A DNA stretch of 64,000 nt from JBBSAT01 sp046351235 (GCA_046351235.1 JAXLYV010000009.1:217432-281431), one strand, 5' to 3'. Positions 49,132 through 58,999 are shown, counted from the first letter of the stretch. Notes: generated by a model not told the origin, from the sequence alone. Program-made: numbers and translations.

Positions 49132-52100
49132 TCAGTCCCAGCTACACACCCAGACCGCGCCTGCGTTCGTCGCGCTGCCGTCGGACGGGCTCCCCGCGAC
49201 GCCGCTGTCGTCGCCCGTCGCGGAGAACGCGAGGAAGTGGTCGCCGAGCGCGACGGCCGCGCCCGCCGTGTCCGATGCGTCGCGTACATCCGCTTCGAGA
49301 TGCGCCGCGAGCACCCAGGTCGTCCCGTCGCGCACGTACAGATACGCCCCGCCCGCGTCGGCCGGGCCGCCCGGGTTCGCGCGCGGCGCGAAGCTCACGC
49401 CGGTGCCCGCGGTGTCCTCGCGCGGGGCGCCGACGAGCAGCAAGTCGTCGCGCAGCGCGAGCGCGCGCCCGAAGTCGTCCTTGCAGTACGGGCGCGGGCT
49501 CTTCACGTAGTGCGCGAGCGCGTACTGGCTCGGGCCTCGCTCGAAGACGTACACGCCGCCGTAGTCGAGCTCGGGGCCCGTGCATCCCGCGACCGGCGTG
49601 CCGAGGCCGGGGTACGTCGTGCCGTAGATGCCCGCGAGCGCCGACTCCTCCAGGCTGCCGAAGACGACGGTGCTCCCGTCCATCGCCATCGCGGTGCCGA
49701 AGTTGTCCCACGGGCCCTGGCCGAAGGGCGAGACGACCTGGAGCTGGGAGTACGTGCTCGCGGCGAGGTCGCGCCCGTACACGCGCGCGCTGCCCTCGTT
49801 GTTTCCGGTCCACATCTCGCTCACGATCACGCGATCGCCCGCGATGCCGACGGTCTGCCCGTAGAGCGAGCCAGCGGGCCCGGTCCAGCTCGCGCGCGGT
49901 GTCGTCGTGTCCGCCGCGTCGAAGACGTCGATCACCGCGTAGTGGGAGCTGACGACGACGCTTCCGCTCTGCCGGTCGCACGCGAGGCCGCGCCCGTACT
50001 CGGTGCCGGTGATGCTCGCGCGCATGACGTCGCTCCACTGCCATCGCCCCTGCCGACGACGGAAGTGGTGCACGGCGCCCGCTTGAGGCGCCGAGTTGTC
50101 GGTGAGCGGCGCCCCGAGCGCACCGTCCTCCCCGAACGCGGTGCCGTAGAGGTCGTCGCCGCAGATCGCGGTCGAGGTCCCGAGCCGGTCGTCGTCGTCT
50201 TGCACGCTGGGCACGAGCCGGGCGATCGGGCGCACGCCGCCTCCGAGCGGCACCGTGTATACGTACGTGGCGCCTGCGCCGCTCGTGCCGGCGCTCGAGG
50301 TCTCGCGTGACGCGCCCACGACGAGGTCGCGGCCGTCCGCCGCGAGCGAGCTGCCGAACGTCGCCCCGCTCTGCGGGGTGAGCGCCTGCACGTACTCGAG
50401 GCGGCAGCCTTCGCGCGCGATCGTCACCTGGTAGCTGCGCCCGTCGGGGCCGACGATCGTGTGCATCGCGCCGTCGTCGCCGCTCCACGCGCTCGCGGCG
50501 ACGCCGTCGTTCCGGCTCGTGCCGTCGACGACCGCACACGTGCCGCTCGCGAGGCTCGTGCAGAACGGCGTGACCGTCACGCGCGGGCTCGTGAAGCCGA
50601 GGTGGAGCGTGTAGCTCGTCTGCGTGGTCGAGAACGCAGGCTCGAGCCGACCGACGCTCGTGCGGAGGAACGAGAGCACCGGCGTCGTCGTGCAAGTGCG
50701 GTCGTCGATGCGACCGTCGCAGTTCCCGTCGACGACGTCGTTGCACGCATCGGGCGCGCCGGGATGGATGCGCGGGCTCGTGTCGTCGCAGTCGCTCGCG
50801 TCGTGCACGAGGCCCGGCGCCTCCGAGCAGCTCGTGACGGCGGTGCGGTGCGCATCGCCGTAGCCGTCGCCGTCGGCGTCGGGAAAGAGCATCAAGAGCA
50901 GGCCTTCGTCGGCCGTGCCGTCGCAGTTCTGATCGATGCCGTCGCAGATCTCGGGCGCGGTCGGGTGGATCGTCCCGTCGTAGGGCACGCAGTCGCCGCC
51001 GCGCTGCACGTAGCCGGCGACGGGCGTCGCGCTCTGCATCGTCACCGCGTCGTTGCCGTAGCCGTCGTCGTCGTCGTCCTCGTACCAGCGCGTCGGGTCG
51101 GGCGCCTCGTCGATGGTTCCATCGCAGTCGTTGTCGCGACCATCGGCGAGCTCGGGAGCGCCCGGGCGCGTCTGCCAGTCGAGGTCGTCGCAGTCGTCGC
51201 CGCCACAGGCCGCGTCGGCGGCGCCGTCGCCGTCGTCGTCCTCGAAGCCGCCTCCCGCGACCGCGAAGTTCGCGCGGCCGTCGCAGTCGTCGTCGCGCGC
51301 GTTGCACAGCTCGGGCGCGACCGGCGAGATCGTGCCGTCGTCGTCGCGGCAGTCGCCGGCGGCGAGGCTGTAGCTGCCGCTCGTCGAGCTCGGCCTCGCG
51401 CAGCTCACGACCGGCGCCGCGAGCGCGCTCCCGTATCCGTCGCCATCGGCGTCGCGGTACCAGGGCTGCGGGCCCGCGTCGGACGCGTCCGTGGTCGCCG
51501 GGTCGCAGTCGTTGTCGACTCCGTCACAGGCCTCGCCGAGCCCGGGGCGCGCCTCCGGGCTCGTGTCGTCGCAGTCGCCTGCCGTCTCCACGAAGCCTCG
51601 ATCCCCGAAACAGCCCATGACCGGGCGGCTCGGATCACCCGCGCCGTCCGCGTCGGCGTCCACGAAGCCCGACACGCTGACGCCCTCGTCGATCGCGCCG
51701 TCGCAGTCGTCGTCGAGGTGATCGCAGACGTCGGGCGAGTTGGGGCTCACCGACCGTCGCGTGTCGTCGCAGTCGTCTCCGCACTGGGCGCTCCCGCCCG
51801 CGCCGTTGCAGCAGCGGGCGTCGGTGAAGCCGTCGCCGTCGAGGTCGCGCATGCCGAACGTCGAGGGGTCGCAGTCTTCGTCGTGGCTCGAGACGTCGCA
51901 GAGCTCGCCCCGCCCCGGGTAGCGCTGCGCATCGTCGTCGGCGCAGTCCTGGCCGCCACACGCGATCGCGAGCGCGCCGTCGCCGTCGGCGTCGCTCGCG
52001 ACGTCACAGTCGACGTCGCAGCGCTGCCCGGTCTCGTCGCAGACGTGCCCGGTGCTGCAGGGCGGCGGGCTGGCGACGCAGCCCTGGGCATCGGCGTGCG

Positions 52101-52317
52101 CGTCGAGCGGCATGCAGTGCTCCGTACCGTTGCAGAAGATGCCGTCGTCGCAGTCGACGTCGCGCGCGCACGTGGTGCTCGCGTCCGCGCCGCCGTCCGC
52201 TGGCGGTGGCGTGTCGGTGCACGAGGGCATCAGCCCGAGCGAGAGCGAGAGCAGAGCGACGTGCGCGGCCTCGAGGCTCCAGCGGTGCGGAGCCCCGGGA
52301 AGGGTCGGCGAAGGCAT
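49132..52317 (-). CDS. Large MopE/FG-GAP-type secreted protein
   Basis: The ATG at 52317 gives 1061 residues with a signal peptide and lipobox-like PSC in LSLGLMPSCTDT. Residues about 55-540 are MopE-type Asp/Cys repeats: DGDGFTDARCC, CDHLDDDCDGAIDEG and DADGDGYGDAHRT are examples, each ending in a new CDG/NDC block. A cadherin-like beta-sandwich follows (VLSFLRTSVGRLEPAFSTTQ). The C-terminal 400 residues hold FG-GAP-type blades with GATFGSSLAADGRDLVVGAS and FGRALALRDDLLLVGAPRED, a calcium-binding propeller like that of integrins. It is probably a surface adhesin. It is divergent from 52455. Confidence 0.88.
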   Translation of the reverse strand: MPSPTLPGAPHRWSLEAAHVALLSLSLGLMPSCTDTPPPADGGADASTTCARDVDCDDGIFCNGTEHCMPLDAHADAQGCVASPPPCSTGHVCDETGQRCDVDCDVASDADGDGALAIACGGQDCADDDAQRYPGRGELCDVSSHDEDCDPSTFGMRDLDGDGFTDARCCNGAGGSAQCGDDCDDTRRSVSPNSPDVCDHLDDDCDGAIDEGVSVSGFVDADADGAGDPSRPVMGCFGDRGFVETAGDCDDTSPEARPGLGEACDGVDNDCDPATTDASDAGPQPWYRDADGDGYGSALAAPVVSCARPSSTSGSYSLAAGDCRDDDGTISPVAPELCNARDDDCDGRANFAVAGGGFEDDDGDGAADAACGGDDCDDLDWQTRPGAPELADGRDNDCDGTIDEAPDPTRWYEDDDDDGYGNDAVTMQSATPVAGYVQRGGDCVPYDGTIHPTAPEICDGIDQNCDGTADEGLLLMLFPDADGDGYGDAHRTAVTSCSEAPGLVHDASDCDDTSPRIHPGAPDACNDVVDGNCDGRIDDRTCTTTPVLSFLRTSVGRLEPAFSTTQTSYTLHLGFTSPRVTVTPFCTSLASGTCAVVDGTSRNDGVAASAWSGDDGAMHTIVGPDGRSYQVTIAREGCRLEYVQALTPQSGATFGSSLAADGRDLVVGASRETSSAGTSGAGATYVYTVPLGGGVRPIARLVPSVQDDDDRLGTSTAICGDDLYGTAFGEDGALGAPLTDNSAPQAGAVHHFRRRQGRWQWSDVMRASITGTEYGRGLACDRQSGSVVVSSHYAVIDVFDAADTTTPRASWTGPAGSLYGQTVGIAGDRVIVSEMWTGNNEGSARVYGRDLAASTYSQLQVVSPFGQGPWDNFGTAMAMDGSTVVFGSLEESALAGIYGTTYPGLGTPVAGCTGPELDYGGVYVFERGPSQYALAHYVKSPRPYCKDDFGRALALRDDLLLVGAPREDTAGTGVSFAPRANPGGPADAGGAYLYVRDGTTWVLAAHLEADVRDASDTAGAAVALGDHFLAFSATGDDSGVAGSPSDGSATNAGAVWVCSWD

Positions 52318-52406
52318 CCCGACATTAGAACACGGTCCCGCGCGCGCCGCGTGTCGCGACACGTTGCGAAGTGCAGTCGCGCTTCCGCCGTCCCTGCGCG
52401 GCGCAC

Positions 52407-52434
52407 GGTTCGCGAATCGTCACGATTCGCGACC
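52407..52434. promoter_or_regulatory. Long palindrome between divergent genes
   Basis: Thirteen paired bases, CGCGAATCGT/ACGATTCGCG plus GGT/ACC with one bulged T, over a single C. It lies 7 nt before the TAGTGT hexamer of the 52455 gene. It could be an operator or a hairpin. Confidence 0.5.
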
Positions 52435-52441
52435 GGTGATG

Positions 52442-52447
52442 TAGTGT
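52442..52447 (+). promoter_or_regulatory. -10-like element, leaderless start of 52455
   Basis: TAGTGT ends 7 nt before GTG 52455. An earlier in-frame GTG at 52446 overlaps the hexamer and is less likely. Confidence 0.4.
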
Positions 52448-52454
52448 GGGGAGC

Positions 52455-53468
52455 GTGTCGTGGCTCTCGAGGCTCTGCGGCCTCGTCGTCGTCTCCTCGT
52501 TCTTCGTCGCGGCGCCCGCAGGGCTCGCTCGCGCGCAGCCGGAGACGCCCCCCACGGTGGTGCTCGCGTTCGAGGGCGAGTGGGAGCCGGGGCTGCGCGG
52601 CGAGGTCTGGGCCGATCTCGTCTCGATGCTGCGCGAGCGGCACGTGCGCCTGCTGACCGAGACCGACGCGCCCTCGTCGCGCATCGCGACCGTGCGCATC
52701 GCGGCCCCCGATGCCGCGAGCGCCGTGCGCGTCGTGATCGAGGATCACCTCACGGCCAAGCTCGTCGAGCGCTCGCTCGCGCTGGCGCACGAAGAGCCCG
52801 ACACGTGGAGCACGCTCATCGCGGCCGGCAGCGACGAGCTCTTGCGCGCCTCGTGGGTCGAGCTCTCCATGCGCTCGGCGCCGCCTCCCGCGCGCGAGCC
52901 GCCCCCCGAGGTCACCCAGATCGTCGAGGAGTCCATCGCGCCCGCGCCGCCCACCACCCCGCACCTGGTCGGCCTCGCCGTGCGCGCCGAGATGCTGGTC
53001 GGCGAGCGGCTGCTCGCGCCGGGAGCGAGCGCCGGCGTGCTCTTCGCCGTCGATCCGCACGTCGTGCTCGGATTGCGCGCGGCGGCCGCAGGGCTCGTGC
53101 CGCAGCAGACTCCGCGCGCATCGGTCGATGGCGCGCTCTTCGCGGGCGATCTCGAGCTCGGCGCGCCACTGCTCGATCCCGGGCAGACGTTCCGGCTCGC
53201 GCTCGTCGGGCTCGCGCGGCTCGGAGGGGCCTCGCTCCAGGCCCACGCACGCGCGGAGGGCCTCGACGCCACGGGCACGCTCGCGCTCTTCGCGCTCGCC
53301 GGAGGCGGCGTCCGCCTCGGCGTGCATCTCGATGCCGTCGATCTCGAGGTCGGCGTGCTCGTGCTCGCGCCTCTCGCGTCGGCGCGCGCGAGCGATGCGG
53401 TCGAGGACGTCCTCGCGATCGCCGGGCCGCTCGCGCTCGTCGAGATCGGAGCGCAGCTGTGGCCCTGA
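52455..53468 (+). CDS. Secreted protein with probable outer-membrane barrel C-terminus
   Basis: GTG 52455 gives 337 residues. Signal peptide: LCGLVVVSSFFVAAPAGLARAQ. Residues about 35-150 form a mixed alpha/beta domain (TVVLAFEGEWEPGLRGEVWA, RIAAPDAASAVRVVIEDHLT). A Pro-rich linker is followed by hydrophobic strands from about 175 on, such as GLRAAAAGLVPQQ and LALVGLARLGGASLQAHARA, suggesting a barrel. No family recognised. The stop overlaps the RCC1 gene start by 10 bp, so the two are coupled. Confidence 0.75.
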   Translation: MSWLSRLCGLVVVSSFFVAAPAGLARAQPETPPTVVLAFEGEWEPGLRGEVWADLVSMLRERHVRLLTETDAPSSRIATVRIAAPDAASAVRVVIEDHLTAKLVERSLALAHEEPDTWSTLIAAGSDELLRASWVELSMRSAPPPAREPPPEVTQIVEESIAPAPPTTPHLVGLAVRAEMLVGERLLAPGASAGVLFAVDPHVVLGLRAAAAGLVPQQTPRASVDGALFAGDLELGAPLLDPGQTFRLALVGLARLGGASLQAHARAEGLDATGTLALFALAGGGVRLGVHLDAVDLEVGVLVLAPLASARASDAVEDVLAIAGPLALVEIGAQLWP

Positions 53469-54661
53469 GGACGCGGCTCACGCGGCTCGCGTTGCTCGCG
53501 CTCGCGCTCGCGCTCGCGGCGTGCGATCAGCGTTTCGTGCTCGTCCACGCGCGCGACGGCGCCGTGGCCGACGCGCCCGTGAGCTCGATGGCCTACGACC
53601 TCTCGTGCGGCGTCGATCACACGTGCATGCTGCTGTCGGGCGCCCTCTGGTGCACGGGGCACGACGCGACCGGACAGCTCGGCCTGCCCGACGGCGTCGA
53701 TCGTCTCGTGCCCACGCGCGCCGACGTCGGTGACGAATGGGTGGCGGTCTCGTCGGGCTACGGCGCAACGTGCCTGCTCGGCACGCGCGGCGGCCTCTCG
53801 TGCTTCGGCGACAACTCCGCGCGCCAGCTCGCGACGGGCGACACGGCGACGCGCTGGGCGCCGACCCCCATCTCGCTGCCACGCCCGGTGGTGCAGTTCG
53901 CGTTCCGCTTCGCGCACGGCTGCGCCGTCCTCGACGACGCCTCGCTCTGGTGCTGGGGCTCGAACGCGGAAGGCGAGCTCGGTCAGGGCGACGGCGGAGG
54001 CAGCGCGCCGGGCGCGCCCGTGCGCGTCGGTCCTTCGCTCACGTGGGCCGAGGCCTCGTGCGGGCAGGGCCACACCTGCGCGATCACGACCGACGGCGCG
54101 CTCTACTGCTGGGGACGCAACGGCGGCGCGCAGGGGCTCGGCGCCGGCATGCTCGCCGAGACGAGCACGCCGATGCGCGTCGGCAGCGCCACCTGGCGCC
54201 ACGTCGCCGCCGGGCAGAACCACACCTGTGCGATCGCGGCCGACGGCACGCTCTGGTGCTGGGGCTGGGACACGCGGGTGGACGGTCACGCGGGGCCCGT
54301 GGGCCTGCCGACCGATGTGGACGTGTACGAGCCGATGCTCGTCGACGCGCACACCGACTGGAGCGTGCTCTCGACCGACACGTTCCACACCTGTGGTGTC
54401 CGCGCGGGCGAGCTCTGGTGCTGGGGACGCAACATCGAGGGACAGCTCGGCACCGGCGACGTGGAGGTCGTGCAGACGCCCACGCGCATCGGCACCGAGG
54501 CCGACTGGGCGCGCGTCTCGGCGGGGCGCTTCTTCACCTGCGCCCAGAAGCAGGACGGCACGGTCTGGTGCACGGGCGACGACGACTTCGGGGAGACCGG
54601 CATCGGCCCGCTCGAGCGCCGGACCACGTTCTCCCGCGTGGCGCCTCCAGTGACGCCGTAG
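53459..54661 (+). CDS. RCC1-repeat lipoprotein
   Basis: The GTG at 53459 gives 400 residues with signal peptide LALLALALALAACD (lipobox LAAC). After the Asp/Ala spacer come at least six RCC1-type blades: SCGVDHTCMLLSGALWCTGH, HTCAITTDGALYCWGRN, HTCAIAADGTLWCWGWD and HTCGVRAGELWCWGRNIEGQ. Each has Cys in the HxCA and WCWG positions, as in bacterial RCC1-like secreted proteins where the cysteines form disulfides. A hairpin lies after its stop (54683-54698). Confidence 0.88.
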   Translation: MALRTRLTRLALLALALALAACDQRFVLVHARDGAVADAPVSSMAYDLSCGVDHTCMLLSGALWCTGHDATGQLGLPDGVDRLVPTRADVGDEWVAVSSGYGATCLLGTRGGLSCFGDNSARQLATGDTATRWAPTPISLPRPVVQFAFRFAHGCAVLDDASLWCWGSNAEGELGQGDGGGSAPGAPVRVGPSLTWAEASCGQGHTCAITTDGALYCWGRNGGAQGLGAGMLAETSTPMRVGSATWRHVAAGQNHTCAIAADGTLWCWGWDTRVDGHAGPVGLPTDVDVYEPMLVDAHTDWSVLSTDTFHTCGVRAGELWCWGRNIEGQLGTGDVEVVQTPTRIGTEADWARVSAGRFFTCAQKQDGTVWCTGDDDFGETGIGPLERRTTFSRVAPPVTP

Positions 54662-54682
54662 CTGCGCGCGTCCTCGATGGGA

Positions 54683-54698
54683 GGTGAGCCGTCTCACC
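54683..54698. terminator. Short hairpin after the RCC1 gene
   Basis: GGTGAG/CTCACC with a CCGT loop between the RCC1 stop at 54661 and the next start at 54721. Weak terminator candidate. Confidence 0.4.
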
Positions 54699-54720
54699 GG
54701 CCTCGGGGTACCGACGCACG

Positions 54721-56376
54721 ATGACCCCTCGAACGCGGTGGATCGCGGGCGCCAGCCTCGTGGGCGCTCTCGCGACGGGATGCCTCGGTGAGGTGGACCC
54801 GGGCGTCTCCGGGCCTCCCGGCTACGGGCCGATCACGCCCACGACCTGCAACGCCGACCAGGTGGTGCCGGGCGGCGGTGGCATCCGGCGCCTGACGCCC
54901 ACCGAGTACGCGCGCACGGTCGCCGACCTCTTCCCGGGCGTGACCCTGCCGAGCGTCACCCTCGCCGCCGACACCCGCGTGGGCGGCTTCGACAACAACC
55001 AGTCCGGGCAGGTGGTCTCGTCGCTCCTCACCGAGCAGCACTACCGCGCAGCGCAGTCGATCGGCGTGGCGGCGGCCGCGAGCCTCGCGACGTGGGCTCC
55101 CTGCACGACGAACGACGCTGCGTGCGCCGAGCAGATCGTGAGCACGCTCGGCATGCGCGCGCAGCGGCGCCCGCTCACGACGGCGCAGCACGACGAGCTC
55201 GTGGCCTGGATGGAGACGCAGCGCGCGGTCGAGGGGCTCGAGGGCGCGGTCGCGATGCTCGTGCACGCGCTGCTCCTCACGCCCGAGATGCTCTACCGCC
55301 CCGAGATCGGCGATCCCGGGCGGGCCGCGCCGCACGGCACGGTCGCGCTCGATGGCTACGAGGTCGCCTCGCGCCTCTCGTACTTCCTCTGGCGCACGAT
55401 GCCGGACGACACGCTCTTCACGGCCGCGGCGCACGGCGATCTCGACACCGAGAGGGGCATCGAGGTCGAGACGCAGCGCATGCTCGCCGACCCGCGCGCG
55501 CGCGACACCATCGCCGACCTGCACGCGCAGTGGTTCCAGACGTGGCGCATGGCGAGCCTCGATCTCGACCCGGCCACCTTCCCCGAATTCGACGCGGAGC
55601 TGCGCGACGATCTGCACGCCTCGTTCGAGCACTTCGTCACCGACGCCTTCTTCGAGGACCGTACGCTCGAGGCGCTCTTCGGCGGCTCCTACGGCTACGT
55701 GAACGACCGCACGGCCCCGATCTTCGGTGTCGCGCCACCCGGATCGAGCGCGCTCGTGCGCGTCGAGCTCGACCCGGCGCAGCGCGCAGGCGTGCTCACG
55801 CAGCCGGGCTGGCTCACGCTGCGCGACCACCGCACGCAGCACTCGCCGATCTACCGCGGCGCGTTCGTGCTCGAGCACGTGCTCTGCTCGCCCACCGGCA
55901 CGCCGCCGCCGGGCGCCGACATCGTGCAGGCGCCGCCGAGCGGATCGATGCCGCACACGAGCCGCGAGGCGTGGGAGCAGAGCCACACCCATCGCTGCGC
56001 GTCGTGCCACGCGCGCATCGACGGCGTCGGGTTCGGCTTCGAGAACTACGATGCGCTCGGCCGCTGGCGCGACACCGACAACGGCTACCCGGTCGATGCG
56101 AGCGGCACCGTGATCGCCGGCGGTGATGCCGACGGCGCCTTCGATGGCCCGATGGGCCTCGTGGCGCGCCTCGCGCCGAGCGAGCAGGTCGAGGCCTGCG
56201 CGATCGCGCACTACTACCGCTACGCGCTCGGCCGCACCGAGACGAGCGGCGATCGCTGCCAGCTCGAGGCGCTCGCCGATCGCATGGCGCGCTCGGGAGG
56301 CGATCTGCCGGACCTCGTCGTCGGCATGGTCACGAGCCCTTCGTTCCGCTTCCGCACCACCGAGGTGAGCCCATGA
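54721..56376 (+). CDS. DUF1592-type secreted protein with CxxCH motif
   Basis: A 551-residue protein, with lipobox-like ATGC in the signal peptide (GASLVGALATGCLGE). The body follows the DUF1587/1595/1592/1588/1585 chain known from planctomycetes: RRLTPTEYARTVADLFPG, EVASRLSYFLWRTMPDDTLF, HADLHAQWFQ-like segment and RDHRTQHSPIYRGAFVLEHV. CASCHARIDGVGFGFENYDA holds a CxxCH, a possible haem-binding site as in c-type cytochromes. It overlaps the next gene (DUF1552) by 4 bp; the two families are usually adjacent. Function unsolved; a secreted redox role is suspected. Confidence 0.9.
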   Translation: MTPRTRWIAGASLVGALATGCLGEVDPGVSGPPGYGPITPTTCNADQVVPGGGGIRRLTPTEYARTVADLFPGVTLPSVTLAADTRVGGFDNNQSGQVVSSLLTEQHYRAAQSIGVAAAASLATWAPCTTNDAACAEQIVSTLGMRAQRRPLTTAQHDELVAWMETQRAVEGLEGAVAMLVHALLLTPEMLYRPEIGDPGRAAPHGTVALDGYEVASRLSYFLWRTMPDDTLFTAAAHGDLDTERGIEVETQRMLADPRARDTIADLHAQWFQTWRMASLDLDPATFPEFDAELRDDLHASFEHFVTDAFFEDRTLEALFGGSYGYVNDRTAPIFGVAPPGSSALVRVELDPAQRAGVLTQPGWLTLRDHRTQHSPIYRGAFVLEHVLCSPTGTPPPGADIVQAPPSGSMPHTSREAWEQSHTHRCASCHARIDGVGFGFENYDALGRWRDTDNGYPVDASGTVIAGGDADGAFDGPMGLVARLAPSEQVEACAIAHYYRYALGRTETSGDRCQLEALADRMARSGGDLPDLVVGMVTSPSFRFRTTEVSP

Positions 56377-57812
56377 AGCTCTCGCGTCGAGACCTCCTCC
56401 GTACGCTCGGCGTGGGCGCGGCCGCCGCCGCGATGCCCATGATCTTCACCGGCAGCCGCGCTCGCGCCGGCGGGCCCACGATCCCCAAGCGCATCGTGTT
56501 CCTCTACGTGCAGTCGGGCTCGATGCCCGGGCGCTGGGAGCCGCAGATCCGCGCGGGCGCGCCAGCCTCGACCTCGACCGAGTGGGACGTGAACACCGAT
56601 CTGCACGGTGACCTCGCGCCCTATCGCGCCGACCTCAACTACTTCGAGAACCTCGACTTCCTCAGCGAGTACGACGACCCGACCGATCCCGCGAACTCGC
56701 ACATCCAGGGCGGCACGCACGCGATGAGCGCGGCGCACCGCATCGATGCGCGCACGGTCGGCGGGCCCACGATCGATCAGATCATCGCCGCCGGGATCAA
56801 CGCCGGCGGACCGGTCACGCTCCTGCCGTCGCTCGAGATCGCCTACGGCGCGAGCCCGGAGAGCTCGGTGAGCGCCACCGGACCGAGCGGCATCCTCCCG
56901 CGCCTCGAGGATCCGGGCGAGGTCTACGATCGTTGCTTTCCCGGCGGTGCGGTCGACGACACGACCCACCAGGCCGAAGTGCGGCGGCGCGGCGAGGTCT
57001 TCTCCTTCCTGCGCGGTCGCTACGGTGCGCTCACGCCGCGCCTCACGGGCGCGGACCGCCGGAAGATCGAGCAGCAGCGCGACACGCTGAACGACCTCGA
57101 GGCGCGCCTCGCCCTCGGCGACGGCTCCACGGCGACGCCGCCCGACCGCTCGATCCTCGATCCGCTCGGCGCGGTCACGCCCGACACGCGCTACGCGACG
57201 TACACCGATCTCGACATGAAGCTCGTCGCGGCGGCGCTCCACAACGACGTCACGCGCGTCGTCTCGATCGAGCTCCAAGACGCGCCCGACGTGGAGTGCG
57301 GCTTCTCGCCCACGCGCTTCACCGACGCCTCGATGGGCGGCATGCCCATCACCGACACGCACGGGCTCATCCACGCGGTGATGAACCCGAGCCATCCGCT
57401 CTCGAGCGATCCGGCGGCCGTCGAGGTCATCCGCCAGCAGCACCTCGCGACCACGCGGCGCGCGCGTCTCTTGCTCGACGAGCTCGCGATGCGCACCGAG
57501 AGCGACGGGCAGCGCCTGCTCGATCACACGGTCGTGCTCTTCTGCTCGCAGATCGCCGACGGCAGCCACTGCCTGCAGGGCATGCCCTGGTACACCGTCG
57601 GTCGCTGCGGCGGCGCGCTGCGCACGGGGCAGTGGTTCCGCAACACGCGCACGAGCGGGGATCCGCTGCGCTGGATCTCGCCGCGCTGGAGCGGGCGCGG
57701 GCAGTCGCACGCCGACCTGTTCACCTCGCTCGCGAACGCGATGGGCGTGAGCGTGACCTCGGTGGGCGCGCCCTCGGCGAATTCGGGCGGCATCCGGGCG
57801 CTGCTCGCGTGA
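56373..57812 (+). CDS. DUF1552 family Tat-exported protein
   Basis: A 479-residue protein starting with MKLSRRDLLRTLGVGAAAAA, a clear twin-arginine signal peptide. The mature chain follows DUF1552: IPKRIVFLYVQSGSMPGRWE, RADLNYFENLDFLSEY, the IQGGTHAMSAAHR segment and QRLLDHTVVLFCSQIADGSH near the end. The family resembles sulfatase/alkaline-phosphatase-like folds and partners the DUF1592 protein, to which it is translationally coupled. The next gene starts at its stop (GTGA), so all three form one operon. Confidence 0.92.
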   Translation: MKLSRRDLLRTLGVGAAAAAMPMIFTGSRARAGGPTIPKRIVFLYVQSGSMPGRWEPQIRAGAPASTSTEWDVNTDLHGDLAPYRADLNYFENLDFLSEYDDPTDPANSHIQGGTHAMSAAHRIDARTVGGPTIDQIIAAGINAGGPVTLLPSLEIAYGASPESSVSATGPSGILPRLEDPGEVYDRCFPGGAVDDTTHQAEVRRRGEVFSFLRGRYGALTPRLTGADRRKIEQQRDTLNDLEARLALGDGSTATPPDRSILDPLGAVTPDTRYATYTDLDMKLVAAALHNDVTRVVSIELQDAPDVECGFSPTRFTDASMGGMPITDTHGLIHAVMNPSHPLSSDPAAVEVIRQQHLATTRRARLLLDELAMRTESDGQRLLDHTVVLFCSQIADGSHCLQGMPWYTVGRCGGALRTGQWFRNTRTSGDPLRWISPRWSGRGQSHADLFTSLANAMGVSVTSVGAPSANSGGIRALLA

Positions 57813-58999
57813 GGGCCGGGGCGCTTTTCGCGTGCTGTCTCGCCGTGAGCGGCTGCACCGGGGCCGAGGTCTCGGGCGCCGACGGCGGGCGGACGGCTGA
57901 TGCCGCGACGGTCGCGACCGACGGCGCACGCCCCGACGTCGGGCCGGGCCACGACGGCGGGACGACGTCCGGTGACGACGCCGCGACGACTCCGAGCGAC
58001 GCGGCGAGCCCGACGGGCACGCCGGTCTTCGTCGCGATCGGCAAGTTCGCGCGCATCACGACGAGCATGGACGACGGCGCGAGCTGGCCGTTCAACCGCT
58101 CGGACGACGACACCGCGAGCTGCGTCGGGATCGACTGCGATCACCATCCGGGCTCCGCGACCGGGATCACGTTCGGCGGCGGCGACGTGTACGCGTCGTT
58201 CGGCTGGGGCGACAACCCCACGCGCCTCTATCGCAGTCACGACGGCGTGACGTGGGGCGATCCCGTCTACGACGTGCGTGACTTCTCGTTCGCCGGCATC
58301 GCGTGGGCGGGCGATCGCCTCGTCGTGGGCGATGCGACGCCGCGCTACTCCACCGATCGCGGCGTGACGTACTCGACGGCCGCCTGGCCCGACTATCACA
58401 TCCCCGACGGCGCCTGGCCGAACGCGCGCGGCGTGGGCTACGCCGACGTGATGGGCGGGCGCATCGCGCTCCTCACCGCCGTCGGCGACGGCTCGTGGGC
58501 CGACACTACGATCAGCCGCGATCAGGGCCTCACGTACCAGCATCCGACGGCGTTGCCGGCCGAGTGTCGCGGCTTCACGCGCGGGCTCGAGATCGGCGGC
58601 GGCATCTGGCTCGAGGCGTGGTCGGGGACCAACGTCGTCTGCCGCTCGACCGACGGCGGCGATCACTGGGAGCTCGCGACGATCCCCGCCTCGGGCGAGA
58701 TCACGCGGCCGATGTGGACGGGCCACTCGTTCGTGCTCTTCGCGGGCAACGAGGGCTTCGAGAGCACGGATGGCGCGAGCTGGACGAGCTTCACGAACGA
58801 CGCGAACATCGCGGTCGCTGCGTACAGCCCGGTCACCGGCACGTTCGTCGGCACGGGCGGCTGGGGTGCCTGGTACGACCGGCAGCGCCTCTACCGCAGC
58901 ACCGACGGCGGTCACCACTGGACCGAGCTGCCCGAGAGCGCGTTCCTGCGCTCGCATCCGATCACCGCGATCGCCTTCGGCTACGTCGGCGGGAGCTGA
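57809..58999 (+). CDS. Lipoprotein with BNR/sialidase-like propeller
   Basis: GTG 57809 overlaps the DUF1552 stop; product 396 residues. MRAGALFACCLAVSGCTG is a lipoprotein signal with lipobox VSGC. A long Asp/Ala/Thr spacer (about 18-70) precedes the propeller with repeats such as ITTSMDDGASWPF, LYRSHDGVTWGD, YSTDRGVTYSTA, CRSTDGGDHWELA and LYRSTDGGHHWTEL, the SxDxGxxW Asp-box of BNR/sialidase-like proteins. No catalytic sialidase residues are evident. It is probably a surface-binding partner of the two upstream proteins. Confidence 0.87.
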   Translation: MRAGALFACCLAVSGCTGAEVSGADGGRTADAATVATDGARPDVGPGHDGGTTSGDDAATTPSDAASPTGTPVFVAIGKFARITTSMDDGASWPFNRSDDDTASCVGIDCDHHPGSATGITFGGGDVYASFGWGDNPTRLYRSHDGVTWGDPVYDVRDFSFAGIAWAGDRLVVGDATPRYSTDRGVTYSTAAWPDYHIPDGAWPNARGVGYADVMGGRIALLTAVGDGSWADTTISRDQGLTYQHPTALPAECRGFTRGLEIGGGIWLEAWSGTNVVCRSTDGGDHWELATIPASGEITRPMWTGHSFVLFAGNEGFESTDGASWTSFTNDANIAVAAYSPVTGTFVGTGGWGAWYDRQRLYRSTDGGHHWTELPESAFLRSHPITAIAFGYVGGS

